Assembly (NCBI RefSeq): GCF_041435495.1
Contig: NZ_CP108644.1
Location: 3,705,501 to 3,769,500, forward strand
DNA: 64,000 bases
Source: Streptomyces sp. NBC_01116
GTDB lineage: Bacteria; Actinomycetota; Actinomycetes; Streptomycetales; Streptomycetaceae
Direction: 5' to 3'
Positions 25,201 through 32,686 of the stretch are shown here, in pieces (position 1 is the first letter of the stretch; each line of letters opens with the position of its first letter). The translations under genes and the position numbers were made by a program. The notes below the pieces were generated by a model. It made no database searches, was not told the DNA's origin, and saw only the letters and a list, made by a program, of their open reading frames with translations.

Positions 25201-26625
25201 GACGCGCGGTTCCAGTGCGTCACCGACGTACCGATCGAGGTCCAGGTCCGCGGCCAGATCACCCAGGCGCACCGGGAGATCCGGTACGAGGTCGAGGTCA
25301 TGGAGCTCTCGCTCCTGCCCCGGGCCACGGTCATCGCCGACGTGCTCATCTACCTGGGCGACCTGCCGGTCATCCGGATGAAGGGACTCGGTCTCCAGGT
25401 CCGGGAGAAGGAGGGCACGCCCTTCCGTCCCGAGGCCGGCGGCATCCCGCGGTTCCTCGGCCGCCGCAACCGCGACGGCGAGGCCGCGATGATCAACGAG
25501 ATGCACCTGGCCCACGCGGCCAAGGGGCTGCTGGACGTCGCGATGGGCCCGGAGTTCGAGATCTACCGCGACAGCCGCGCCCCGTACATCCCGAACGGCG
25601 ACTTCCAGTTCGTCGACCGGGTGATGTCGCTCAAGGGCACCCGGGGCGATCTGCGCAGTCCCGGCTCGGAGATGGTCACCGAGTACGACTCGCCGGCGGA
25701 CGCCTGGTACTACGAGGAGAACGCCCACCCGCACATGCCGAACGCGGTCTACATGGAGAGTTCGCTCCAGGCCGCGATCTTCCTCGGCTACTACCTCGGC
25801 GCGACGCTGGAGTCGCCGAAGGAGCAGTACGCGATCCGCAACCTCGACGGCCGGGCGACCCTGGTCAAGGACGTCGACCTGCGCGGCAAGACCATCCGCC
25901 ACCACTCCAAGCTCCTCATGACGAGCGCGGTCTCCGGCGCGGTGCTCCAGAACTTCAGCTACGAACTCTCCGCGGACGGCGAGGTGTTCTACACCGGGGA
26001 GTCGCTCTTCGGCTACTTCAGCGACGCGGCCCTGGCCAACCAGGTGGGCCTGGACGCCGGGAAGTACGTCGCTCCCTGGATCGAGACGGAGAAGCCGTCC
26101 GCCGACCGCGTCCGCCGCATCGAGCTCGGCCCGGACGCGCCCGCCCACACCGACCCGGCCGGCGGCCATCTGCGCCTGGCGGGCGGCCGGTTCGCCCTGG
26201 TGGACCGGGTCGACCTGGTCGCCGACGGCGGCCGGCACGGCCGGGGCTATCTGCACGGCCACCGCGCCATCCGGCCGGACGAGTGGTACTTCGACTGCCA
26301 CTTCCACCGCGACCCGGTGATGCCCGGATCGCTCGGCGTCGAGGCGATCCTCCAGGCGATGAGGCTCTTCGTCCTGGAGGAGAAGCTCGCCGAGGGCATC
26401 GAGCGGCCCCGCTTCGCGATGGCCACCGAGGTCGAGACGGCCTGGAAGTACCGCGGCCAGATCCTGCGCGACGACCGCGAACTCCGGTTCGACGTGCACA
26501 TCAAGGAGATCCGCCGCGAGGAGGGCCGGCTGCTCCTCATCGCCGACGCCGACCTGTCGAAGCCGGGCCTGCGCATCTACGAACTGACCGACGTGGCCAT
26601 CGAGGTCCGTTCCGCCGACGCCTGA
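19255..26625 (+). CDS. Pfa3-like polyunsaturated fatty acid synthase subunit, KS-CLF-AT-DH-DH
   Basis: The protein has 2456 residues. KS spans about 1-450 (Cys199 in DAACSS, His334, His371). A second KS-like domain at about 465-900 has Gly679 at the Cys position (VSSDGSG), so it is a chain-length factor. An AT-like domain at about 1010-1400 has GYSLGES, Ser1144. A long Ala/Pro linker holds a helical segment near 1573-1610. Two FabA-type double-hotdog DHs follow (about 1640-2050 and 2060-2456). The second contains canonical CHFHRDPVMPG (His2349); the first has a divergent CHFPDDHVLAG (His1948). This KS-CLF-AT-DH-DH order is myxobacterial Pfa3 without its AGPAT. The ATG follows AGAAGGGACCG. Confidence 0.9.
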   Translation: MSKYAIVGLSCLFPGAESPAEFWQNLRAGTDNRGEGGEQIFGPGIDARDADPQHAVYCTRGGFVTGFDFDPEGYLLDPGHLSGLDRIFHWSLHVAREALRDSGQLDRPGVLDRTGLILGNYSFPTPASAAVSVPLVQESVLEGLRRAGHPALGALADESRRIDPSRLHPENLRVSGSPASVAASALGLGGPRYALDAACSSALYALKLACDHLAAGQADLVLAGGVCAPDPTLIHLSFSDLQAYPRDGFSQPFDSRSGGILTGQGAGMVAVKRLADAVRDGDRIHAVVDGIGLTNDGSGRHLLVPQGGGQLQSYQRAYADAGVDPATVDYLECHATGTPIGDATEVDSVAEFFGGADRVPLIGSVKGNIGHLLTVAGLSSLLKVVLSMGDGYIPPTIGVTRPVTSKDGRVGEESLVRTGRAWPEGEGPRRAAVSAFGFGGTNAHVVLSAATAADGTPEETAPAEVPALDIVGLGAHFGPLDSLDAFEEAVHQGAGALVPLPERRWRGLDQTRGGSLEAATGVAPGTVPNGAFVDGLGIDPVDLKIPPADLRTYNLQHALVTKVADEALRDAGFSRATAEGRSAPDPRRIAVVIGMEIEPMTHLRLTRRGLGAFVREEFARAGVAVDEERLAAVSAAGRDAVVDPIVANEVLSFIGNIMASRISSLWNLTGPSFTVSSDGSGTAEALEVARLLLLDPSIEAVLVGAVDLAGSAENLLLRPDVVGEAGLTFGEGARGRRIGEGAGAVVVTRPDERERPAYARLDAVAIRHAAPVDGVVPEADAATLVAAAEEALATAGVTAADIGYLEAHAGGTEAQDRAEIAALARVYPAGGDGVALGSAKALVGDAGCAATMAGLIRSVLCLHHGYLPGTGGWTRPADGLAEDFGASALFVPTRSQPWLRRNKGARRYAAVDFLGASGAHGHLVLSADATRGRVARADWRRADGPVVLPLSAHSFEALLDVVERHRALVAGADPYDLARQAARELTDVGPRVVLVGQDRDELLAQLDLAARDLPGVHGDGGEWATPAGSYFTARPIGPDGKVALVYPGAFNSYPGLGQDFFRVFPGLLDRFEEDATQPERQLRATSLYPRSQVALGRRELMGLEAGLGDDVPFMLATGTNFAILYTDLVREVLGVRPHGAFGYSLGESSMLFATGGWQTGGRRDDLISDTPIFKDRLCGPRRTVRELWKLPDSVPDASLWASHVLLTDADSVRAALPRYDRVHLTHINTPAELVVAGDPEQCRALVKELGCPAARSPVNVVMHCPVVDAELDGLAGLNDYPTGSFGDLELFSAYDYEALPVLERGETARRIAWTLRSTIDFARLVRDAHDRGFRYFIEVGPGATCSRWIHDTLGDAPHAAVPVDRRGVSTARSVARLVARLVGNGLDLDLSALLESPSTAARTSRAHRFRVGGGDPVPARVARSIAATASAGAAADAVPTVPAAALAASGASAAPAASGPAAPGAAAAGGGPGGRATAGPGTPRPAAPSAPVPSVPPEDSAMPADPTLADAEVITFDGDPISFLPWAPAPHGDTAPPVPARSDAPPPAPAPARPAAAGPATGSDGSPTPAADLVRDIRRQMVTTHSVVMETQRILQGATLSRIEALLGGDAAASAAPPAAPAPPAPLPAPAPAAALPPAAPAPAPAGPPEPPAGQREVKEGVIWDEADLLEFAVGSVAKVFGPEFGVIDGYGKRVRLPAPPYHFVSRVTALDGTTGVFEPATITTEYDVPEDAWYAVDGGVPPAVTVEAGQCDLLLVSYLGIDFRNKGERVYRLLDSTLIFRGNLPRTGQTLRYDISIDRFVHQGDTTLFFFSYRCYADGELILELHDACAGFFSKEELATPLGVVMTDKEKAARAALPKGYFKPLAYTEKNHLTLDDLEVLSQGRPGDVFGPDHAQDPGVNPAIRLPDARLRMIDEVVIDRKGGPRGLGTLSAVKRLEPDAWYFTCHFPDDHVLAGSLVAEGAVQLLQIYLMHQGMHLTLPDARFQCVTDVPIEVQVRGQITQAHREIRYEVEVMELSLLPRATVIADVLIYLGDLPVIRMKGLGLQVREKEGTPFRPEAGGIPRFLGRRNRDGEAAMINEMHLAHAAKGLLDVAMGPEFEIYRDSRAPYIPNGDFQFVDRVMSLKGTRGDLRSPGSEMVTEYDSPADAWYYEENAHPHMPNAVYMESSLQAAIFLGYYLGATLESPKEQYAIRNLDGRATLVKDVDLRGKTIRHHSKLLMTSAVSGAVLQNFSYELSADGEVFYTGESLFGYFSDAALANQVGLDAGKYVAPWIETEKPSADRVRRIELGPDAPAHTDPAGGHLRLAGGRFALVDRVDLVADGGRHGRGYLHGHRAIRPDEWYFDCHFHRDPVMPGSLGVEAILQAMRLFVLEEKLAEGIERPRFAMATEVETAWKYRGQILRDDRELRFDVHIKEIRREEGRLLLIADADLSKPGLRIYELTDVAIEVRSADA

Positions 26626-26663
26626 CGGCCCGACCAGCGCTCAGCCCTAGGAGCTTCGTACCC

Positions 26664-28295
26664 ATGCCCCTTCACGACACGCCTCTCCGGTGGTCCGGAG
26701 AGCGGTACCCCAGCACGGACGCGGCGGGGATCTACCACGCCCTCGCCGACCTCGACCAGCCCTGTTTCATCGTCGTCACCCCGCAGGGGATCGGAGCCGT
26801 CTCCGGCGGCTCGGCGGTCTCCGGCTCCGACACCACCGGATGGCCGCTGCTCGCCGCCGCCCAGCCGCTGCCGCCGCACCGGCTGGGGTCGGCCGCCTTC
26901 CTCGCGGCCCACGGGGTGCGCAGCCCGTACATGGCCGGCGCCATGGCGGGCGGCATCGCCTCGGCCGACCTGGTCGTCGCCCTCGCCCGGGAGGGGTTCC
27001 TCGCCTCCTACGGCGCGGCCGGGCTGCTGCCCGGGACGATCGAGAAGGCGCTCGGCAGGTTCGCCGTCGAGATCCCCGGTCTGCCGTACGCGGTCAACCT
27101 CATCCACAGCCCCAGTGAGGACCGGCTGGAGCGGGAGGCCGTGGAGCTCTTCCTGCGCCACGGCGTGCGCTGCGTCGAGGCGTCCGCCTATCTCAACCTC
27201 ACCCCGCACGTGGTCCGCTACCGGCTGGCCGGACTCCGCCGGGGGCCGGACGGCTCCGTCGTGGCCGACAACCGGCTGATCGCCAAGATCTCCCGGACCG
27301 AGACCGCGGAACGGTTCATGCGGCCCGCGCCCGCGACCCTGGTGACCTCGCTGCTGGAGCAGGGGCTGATCACCCAGGAGCAGGCCGCGCTCGCCCACCA
27401 CGTACCGCTGGCCGACGACATCACCGTCGAGGCCGACTCCGGCGGGCACACCGACCGCCGGCCGCTGCCCGCGCTGCTGCCGACGATCCTGCGGCTGCGC
27501 GACACGGTGCAGCGGGAGCACCGCTACACCGTGCCGATCCGGGTGGGCGCGGGCGGCGGGCTCGGCACCCCCGTCGCGGTCTCCGCCGCCTTCGCCATGG
27601 GGGCGGCGTACGTGGTGACCGGTTCGGTGAACCAGTCGTGCCTGGAGTCGGGCGCGTCCACGGCCTCCAAGGCGATGCTCGCGGAGGCGGGGATCGCCGA
27701 CTGCGACATGGCCCCCGCGGCCGACATGTTCGAGATGGGGGTGGAGCTCCAGGTCCTGAAGAAGGGCACGCTCTTCCCGATGCGGGCCAAGAAGCTCTAC
27801 CAGCTCTACCAGGCCCACGACAGCATCGAGGCGATCCCGGCCGCCGAACGCGCCAAGCTGGAGCAGCAGGTGTTCCGGCGTCCGCTGGAGGACGTCTGGC
27901 AGGAGTGCGTGGGCTACTTCGAGCGGCGCGACCCGGAGCAGCTCGCCCGCGCGGCGGGCAACCCCAAGCGGCGGATGGCGCTCGTCTTCCGGTGGTACCT
28001 GGGGATGTCCTCGCGCTGGGCGGTCACCGGCGACGCCGACCGGACGATGGACTACCAGGTCTGGTGCGGCCCGGCGATGGGCAGCTTCAACGACTGGGTG
28101 ACCGGCAGCTATCTGAAGACGCCGGGCAACCGGCGCGTCGCCGACGTGGCCCACCACCTGATGCTGGGCGCGGCCTTCCACACCCGGCTCGCCCAGCTGC
28201 GCAGCGCCGGCGTGCGGATTCCGGCGGGCGTCGGCGACTACCGTCCCGTGCCGCTGGAGGCTCCGGCCGACGGCACCCCGGCGGGTCTGCGATGA
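26664..28295 (+). CDS. PfaD-like FMN-dependent trans-acting enoyl reductase
   Basis: The protein has 543 residues, the usual PfaD length. The TIM-barrel (2-nitropropane dioxygenase/FabK-like) signature is clear: PYMAGAMAGGIAS near residue 90, NLIHSP, and the FMN phosphate-binding GAGGGLGTPVAVSAAFAMGA followed by VTGSVNQ. In PUFA and secondary-lipid synthases this protein reduces selected enoyl-ACP intermediates held on the Pfa2-type subunit, and this choice sets the double-bond pattern. The ATG at 26664 is chosen for AGGAG 10 nt upstream. It lies 38 bp after the Pfa3-like gene, and its stop overlaps the next start (ATGA). Co-transcription and translational coupling are evident. Confidence 0.9.
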   Translation: MPLHDTPLRWSGERYPSTDAAGIYHALADLDQPCFIVVTPQGIGAVSGGSAVSGSDTTGWPLLAAAQPLPPHRLGSAAFLAAHGVRSPYMAGAMAGGIASADLVVALAREGFLASYGAAGLLPGTIEKALGRFAVEIPGLPYAVNLIHSPSEDRLEREAVELFLRHGVRCVEASAYLNLTPHVVRYRLAGLRRGPDGSVVADNRLIAKISRTETAERFMRPAPATLVTSLLEQGLITQEQAALAHHVPLADDITVEADSGGHTDRRPLPALLPTILRLRDTVQREHRYTVPIRVGAGGGLGTPVAVSAAFAMGAAYVVTGSVNQSCLESGASTASKAMLAEAGIADCDMAPAADMFEMGVELQVLKKGTLFPMRAKKLYQLYQAHDSIEAIPAAERAKLEQQVFRRPLEDVWQECVGYFERRDPEQLARAAGNPKRRMALVFRWYLGMSSRWAVTGDADRTMDYQVWCGPAMGSFNDWVTGSYLKTPGNRRVADVAHHLMLGAAFHTRLAQLRSAGVRIPAGVGDYRPVPLEAPADGTPAGLR

Positions 28296-30013
28296 GCGCG
28301 GCGCTGACTCCGGAGCGGCTGGAGGAACTGCTCGGCGACCCCGGCGACGACACCGGGCCGTACGGGTTCGCCGCGGCGGTCGCCCGCGACGAGCGGGACG
28401 CGTTCCCCACCGAGCTGTGCGAGGCGCTCGTCGGCGCCGGGTTCCACCTGGCCTACCTGCCCCCGGAGTGGGGCGGCACGTTCCGGTCGTTCGACCGCAG
28501 CCTCACCCTGGTGCGGTGCGCGGCCCGCCGGGACGTCAACATCATGCCGGGCACGATGTTCAGCATCATCGCCGCGACCTGCCTCCAGCTGCACGGCTCG
28601 CCCGCCCAGCGGGAGCGGGCGGCACAGATCCTGCGCGGCGGCGGCGCGGTGGCCTTCGCGCTCACCGAGGCGGAGCACGGCAGCGACCTGCTGGCGGGCG
28701 AGGTGCGGCTGTCCGACGGGGTGCTGGACGGCGAGAAGTGGATGGTCGGCCTCGGGATGCGCTGCGAGGCGGTCTACGTGGTCGCCCGCACCGGAGGCCG
28801 GGGACCGGCCGCCTTCTCGGCGGTGCTGCTGGACCTGGCGTCGGTGGAGCCCGGGCAGTTGGAGCGGGTTCCGGCCGTGCGCACCGGCGGGATGCGCGGC
28901 ATCGATCTGGCCCGGATGCGCTTCACCGGGCTGCGGGTGCCCGAGGACGCGCTCGTCGGGAAGGCCGGCGAGGGTCTTGAGGCGGCGGTGAAGGCGCAGC
29001 AGGCGGTGCGGCTGATGAGCATGGCCGGCAGCCTCGGCATCGCCGACAGCGCGGTGCGCCTCGCCCTGGACTTCGCCTCCGCCCGCAGGGTCGGCCGCAC
29101 CCTGGTCGCCGATTCCCCCCACCCCCGGCGCGAGCTGGCGGTCGCCTCGGCGGCCCTGCTGGCGGCGGACGCGGTGGCGACGGGCGCGGCCCGCGGGGTC
29201 CATGTGCTGCCCGAGGTGTTCAGCGTCTGGGCCCCGGTCGCCAAGCACGTGGTGGCGGAGTCCTGCGACGAGCTGATCCGCCGCTGCGGCACGGTCCTCG
29301 CGACCCGCTCGGTGCTGCGGGAGGGGGAGCGCGGTGCCGGGCTCTTCCAGAAGCTCCAGCGGGACTCGGGGGTGGTCCGGGTCATCGACTCCAGCACCCT
29401 GGCCAACCTGCGTTCGTACGCGGGCCAGCTGCCGACCCTGACGGCGGCCGGCTCCCCGTCGGACGACCGGGCGCTGGCCACGGTCTTCGGGCTCGGCACG
29501 GACCTTCCGGCGTACGAGCCGTCCCGGCTCGACATGTTCGCCCGGGGCTCCGACCCGGTCCTCGCCCGGCTCCGGGCCGTGCTCGCGGAGGTGACCGGGA
29601 GCGTCGCCGAGGAGGACGAGGTGACGGGTGGGCTGCTGCGCGGCCTGGCCACCGCCGCCGAAGGGCTCGGGGAGCTGACGCGCGCCGCCCAGCGGCCGGG
29701 CGCCGACCCCAACGCCCTGGTGGACGCGGCCGAACGGTACGCGTGGCTGCACGCCGCCGCCGTCTGCGTCCACCTGTGGCACGCCAACCAGGACCGCTCG
29801 CTGTACGGCACGAAGCCCGGTTCCACGGGCTGGCTGGGCGCCGTGCTCGGCTATCTGCTCGCCCGCGCCGACGGCGTGGACCCCCGGCGTCACGGCGCCG
29901 CCCTGCTCCCCGCCCTGGACGCCGTCGCGGCGCTGCGGGAGTCCGGACAGCTCTTCTCCGCCCTGCCCGTCACGCTGGCGCCGACCCGACAGGAGCCCCA
30001 TGTCCAAGGCTGA
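28292..30013 (+). CDS. Acyl-CoA dehydrogenase-like flavoprotein 1
   Basis: The protein has 573 residues and starts in an ATGA overlap with the PfaD-like gene. The fold is ACAD: an N-terminal helical domain, the middle beta-domain motif AFALTEAEHGSDLLAGE with GEKWMVG (about 115-155), and the helical C-terminal domain. At the place of the usual catalytic-base motif (YEGT) I read VIDSST with Asp366. The tail after about 470 is longer than in ordinary ACADs. It shares the opening LGDPxDD motif with the following gene, so the two look like tandem duplicates. Inferred role: alpha-beta desaturation of a CoA- or ACP-bound intermediate, adding double bonds to the Pfa product. Confidence 0.85.
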   Translation: MSAALTPERLEELLGDPGDDTGPYGFAAAVARDERDAFPTELCEALVGAGFHLAYLPPEWGGTFRSFDRSLTLVRCAARRDVNIMPGTMFSIIAATCLQLHGSPAQRERAAQILRGGGAVAFALTEAEHGSDLLAGEVRLSDGVLDGEKWMVGLGMRCEAVYVVARTGGRGPAAFSAVLLDLASVEPGQLERVPAVRTGGMRGIDLARMRFTGLRVPEDALVGKAGEGLEAAVKAQQAVRLMSMAGSLGIADSAVRLALDFASARRVGRTLVADSPHPRRELAVASAALLAADAVATGAARGVHVLPEVFSVWAPVAKHVVAESCDELIRRCGTVLATRSVLREGERGAGLFQKLQRDSGVVRVIDSSTLANLRSYAGQLPTLTAAGSPSDDRALATVFGLGTDLPAYEPSRLDMFARGSDPVLARLRAVLAEVTGSVAEEDEVTGGLLRGLATAAEGLGELTRAAQRPGADPNALVDAAERYAWLHAAAVCVHLWHANQDRSLYGTKPGSTGWLGAVLGYLLARADGVDPRRHGAALLPALDAVAALRESGQLFSALPVTLAPTRQEPHVQG

Positions 30014-31793
30014 TCTCACCGCACTGGCGGCGGAGTTGGAGGAGTATCTCGGCGACCCGTCCGACGACGGCAGCCGGATGTCCTTCCGCCGGATCCTGGA
30101 CCACGACGAGCACGAGGAGTATCCCTTCGGCTTCGTCGGCCAGTTGCGCCGCTGGGGCGCGCACGAGCACTCCCTGCCCGCGGAACAGGGCGGCCGGGCG
30201 GGCAATGTGGAGACCGGCTTCAACCTGATGCGCCTGGTCGCCCGCCGGGACTGCACGACCGCCACCTGCCTGGTGATCACCAACCTCAGCTTCATGCCGC
30301 TGTGGATCGCGGGCACCGAGGAGCAGAAGAGTTCCGCCATCGCCGCGATGAAGCGGGGCGGCGGCCTGTCCTGGGGGCTGTCCGAGCGCGACCACGGCAG
30401 CGATCTGATCGCCAACGAGATGGCCGCCGTCAAGGTCGAGGGCGGCTACGAGCTGACCGGCGAGAAGTGGCTGATCGGCAACGCCACGGTCGCCGACACG
30501 ATGCTCGTGTACGCCCGGACCGGCAGCCGCAACGGGCCCGGCGCGTACTCCATCTTCATCGTCGACAAGTGGCGGCTGGCGGCCGGGACCGTCGAGGAAC
30601 TGCCGAGCGAGAAGCTGCACGGGCTGCGGGCCCTCGACCTCGGCGGGCTGCGCCTGGACCGCGCCTTCGTCCCGGACAGCGCGCTGCTCGGGGCCGAGGG
30701 CCAGGGGCTGGAGATCGCGCTCAAGGCCACGCAGGTGGCGCGCAGCGTGATCGGCAGCCTGCCGCTCTCGGCGGTCGACACCGGACTGCGGCTGACCCTG
30801 GACTTCACCGAGGGGCGGGTGATCTTCGGCACCACGGTCAGCGACGTGCCCTACAGCCGCCGGCAGCTGACCGAGGTGTTCGCCGACCTGATGATCGCCG
30901 ACGCCATGAGCCTGGGGGCGGTGCGCTGCCTCCAGGCGGCGCCGGAGCAGATCAGCGTGTGGTCGTCGGCGGTGAAGTACCTCGTGCCGACCCTGCTGGA
31001 GAAGAGCATGTCCCAGCTGAACACGGTCCTCGGGGCACGGTTCTTCCTCCGCGACCACCCGCACTACGGCCCGTACCAGAAGATGCTGCGCGACCTGCTG
31101 GTCGCCAACATCGCCGACGGCAACACCGTGGTGAACCTCCGCAACCTCGGCCAGCAGCTCGACGGGCTGCTGAACAACGTCCGCGACGCCTCGGCCGAGG
31201 CCCGCGCGGCGGCCTCCGAACGCGCCGCCGTGCTCTTCGGCATGGACCGGGAGCTTCCCCGTTACGAGCCGTGGAAGCAGGAGCTGTTCAGCCGGGGCGC
31301 GGACGACGCGCTGCTGGCCGGGCCCGACGGCGTGCGCCGGCTGCGGGAGATCGCCGCGGCGGCCGGGGACGCCGAACGGGAGCGGCTGGAGCGGGCGGCC
31401 GACGCGGCCGAGGAACTGCTGGGCCGGACGGCGGCGCTGTCCGACCGGGCCGCCGCGCTCAAGACGCGGCTCGGGCGGGCCTACGGGCACTCGGCGGAGC
31501 TGTTCGAACTGTCCAAGGAGTACTGCCTGTTGCACGCGGCCGCGGCCTGCGTCCTCACCTTCGTCCACGCGCACGGGGTGTCCGAGGCCCCGCTGCCGAG
31601 CGGCGCGCTGCTGCTGCTGATGCTGGAGCGGCTGCGCCGCCACGTCCACCCGGTCGAGCAGATCACCGATCAGTCCGACATCGACGAGGTGATGGCGGTG
31701 CTGCGCGGGCTGCACCAGGAGGACAGGCTCTTCTCGCACTGGCAGTTCGCCCTCGCCAAGCGGTCCGGCGTCCCCGCCGCCGCCCGCCGCTGA
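30000..31793 (+). CDS. Acyl-CoA dehydrogenase-like flavoprotein 2
   Basis: The protein has 597 residues. The ATG at 30000 lies inside the previous gene (14-nt overlap), with AGGAG 4 nt before it. ACAD motifs are present: SWGLSERDHGSDLIANE and GEKWLIGNA near 120-160, then the C-terminal helices. In the region of the catalytic Glu loop it reads IADGNT with Asp373 in place of YEGT. The extended C-terminus (after about 400) is rich in Ala/Glu/Arg, possibly coiled coil, and ends in a helical domain. Tandem ACAD pairs in actinobacteria can form heterotetramers with a single functional site per dimer. Whether this pair does so cannot be told from sequence. Confidence 0.85.
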   Translation: MSKADLTALAAELEEYLGDPSDDGSRMSFRRILDHDEHEEYPFGFVGQLRRWGAHEHSLPAEQGGRAGNVETGFNLMRLVARRDCTTATCLVITNLSFMPLWIAGTEEQKSSAIAAMKRGGGLSWGLSERDHGSDLIANEMAAVKVEGGYELTGEKWLIGNATVADTMLVYARTGSRNGPGAYSIFIVDKWRLAAGTVEELPSEKLHGLRALDLGGLRLDRAFVPDSALLGAEGQGLEIALKATQVARSVIGSLPLSAVDTGLRLTLDFTEGRVIFGTTVSDVPYSRRQLTEVFADLMIADAMSLGAVRCLQAAPEQISVWSSAVKYLVPTLLEKSMSQLNTVLGARFFLRDHPHYGPYQKMLRDLLVANIADGNTVVNLRNLGQQLDGLLNNVRDASAEARAAASERAAVLFGMDRELPRYEPWKQELFSRGADDALLAGPDGVRRLREIAAAAGDAERERLERAADAAEELLGRTAALSDRAAALKTRLGRAYGHSAELFELSKEYCLLHAAAACVLTFVHAHGVSEAPLPSGALLLLMLERLRRHVHPVEQITDQSDIDEVMAVLRGLHQEDRLFSHWQFALAKRSGVPAAARR

Positions 31794-31814
31794 GTATCCG
31801 AGAGGGCACGGCCC

Positions 31815-32663
31815 ATGCCGTCCGACCCGACCTTCCTGTGGCTGCTGCCCGAGCACGCGGTGGACCGCTTCGCCGCCGCGCTCGGCGGTACCCGGCTGCT
31901 CACCGCGCGGGAGCGGGCGGCTCTCGGCCGACGGCTGACCCCGGGAGCCGCGCGACGCTATCTGGGGGCGCGGCTGCTGTGCCGTTACGCCCTCAGCGCG
32001 CGGGTGCCCCGGCCCCTGGAGCACTGGCGCTTCACGACCGGCGCGTACGGGCGGCCGGAGCTCCTCGCGGACGGTGAGGGGCTGCGGTTCAACCTCTCGC
32101 ACACCGAGGGGCTGATCGCCTGCGTCGTCACCCGGGGGCGGGGGTGCGGGGTCGACGCGGGCCCCGATCCCGCGCCCGCCGGGCTGGTGTCGTGGCTGGA
32201 GCCCCGGCTCGCCCCCGCCGAGCGGGCCGAGCTGGCCGCTTCGTCCCCCGGCACGCGGAACACCGTCGCCGGGGAGCTGTGGGTGCTCAAGGAGGCGTAC
32301 CTGAAGGCCCTGGGCACCGGGCTGACCCGGGACCTGGGCGGTTTCGCGTTCGGCCCGCGCGGAGGCGGCCCGATCCGCGTGCACGACCACGAGCACGGCC
32401 TTGACCACGACCATGACCACGACCTCGGCCTCGGCCTCGGCCCCGACCACGGCTACGACCGGGGCCGGCCGCGCGACACCGCGTCCCGCTGGTGGTTCGA
32501 CCTGCTCCGCCCCGCACCCGGCCACCTCGTGGCCGTGGCCGCCGAGGACGGCCGCCCGCGGGACCTCCGCCGTATCGACCTGGCCCCCCTCCGACCCCTG
32601 GACCTCCCGCACGCGGGCCCCTCGCCCCTGGACCTCTCGCACGCGGACCTCTCGTCCGTCTGA
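31815..32663 (+). CDS. 4'-phosphopantetheinyl transferase, Sfp type, with a His/Asp-rich insertion
   Basis: The protein has 282 residues. The Sfp pattern is present: FNLSHTEGLIAC, then GVDAGP with the Mg-binding Asp114, then WVLKEAYLKALG with Lys159, Glu160 and Lys164. The second acidic residue of the usual GxDxE is Gly116 here. Residues about 190-216 are a His/Asp repeat (HDHEHGLDHDHDHD) outside the core, and the C-terminus is a run of LDL/PxP repeats. It should convert the apo-ACPs of the PKS, the Pfa2-like protein and the stand-alone ACP to the holo form, like PfaE. It lies 21 bp after the ACAD genes, in the same block. Confidence 0.85.
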   Translation: MPSDPTFLWLLPEHAVDRFAAALGGTRLLTARERAALGRRLTPGAARRYLGARLLCRYALSARVPRPLEHWRFTTGAYGRPELLADGEGLRFNLSHTEGLIACVVTRGRGCGVDAGPDPAPAGLVSWLEPRLAPAERAELAASSPGTRNTVAGELWVLKEAYLKALGTGLTRDLGGFAFGPRGGGPIRVHDHEHGLDHDHDHDLGLGLGPDHGYDRGRPRDTASRWWFDLLRPAPGHLVAVAAEDGRPRDLRRIDLAPLRPLDLPHAGPSPLDLSHADLSSV

Positions 32664-32686
32664 GACCGACCACGAAGGACACTTCC

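Noticed and set aside
19144..26499. 2451-codon open frame on the minus strand opposite the Pfa3-like gene
   Set aside because: Same codon-bias shadow; no recognisable domains and no start signal.
28292..31793. Reading the two ACAD genes as simple beta-oxidation genes
   Set aside because: Their overlap with the PfaD-like and PPTase genes, the unusual Asp motifs and extended tails fit pathway enzymes better.
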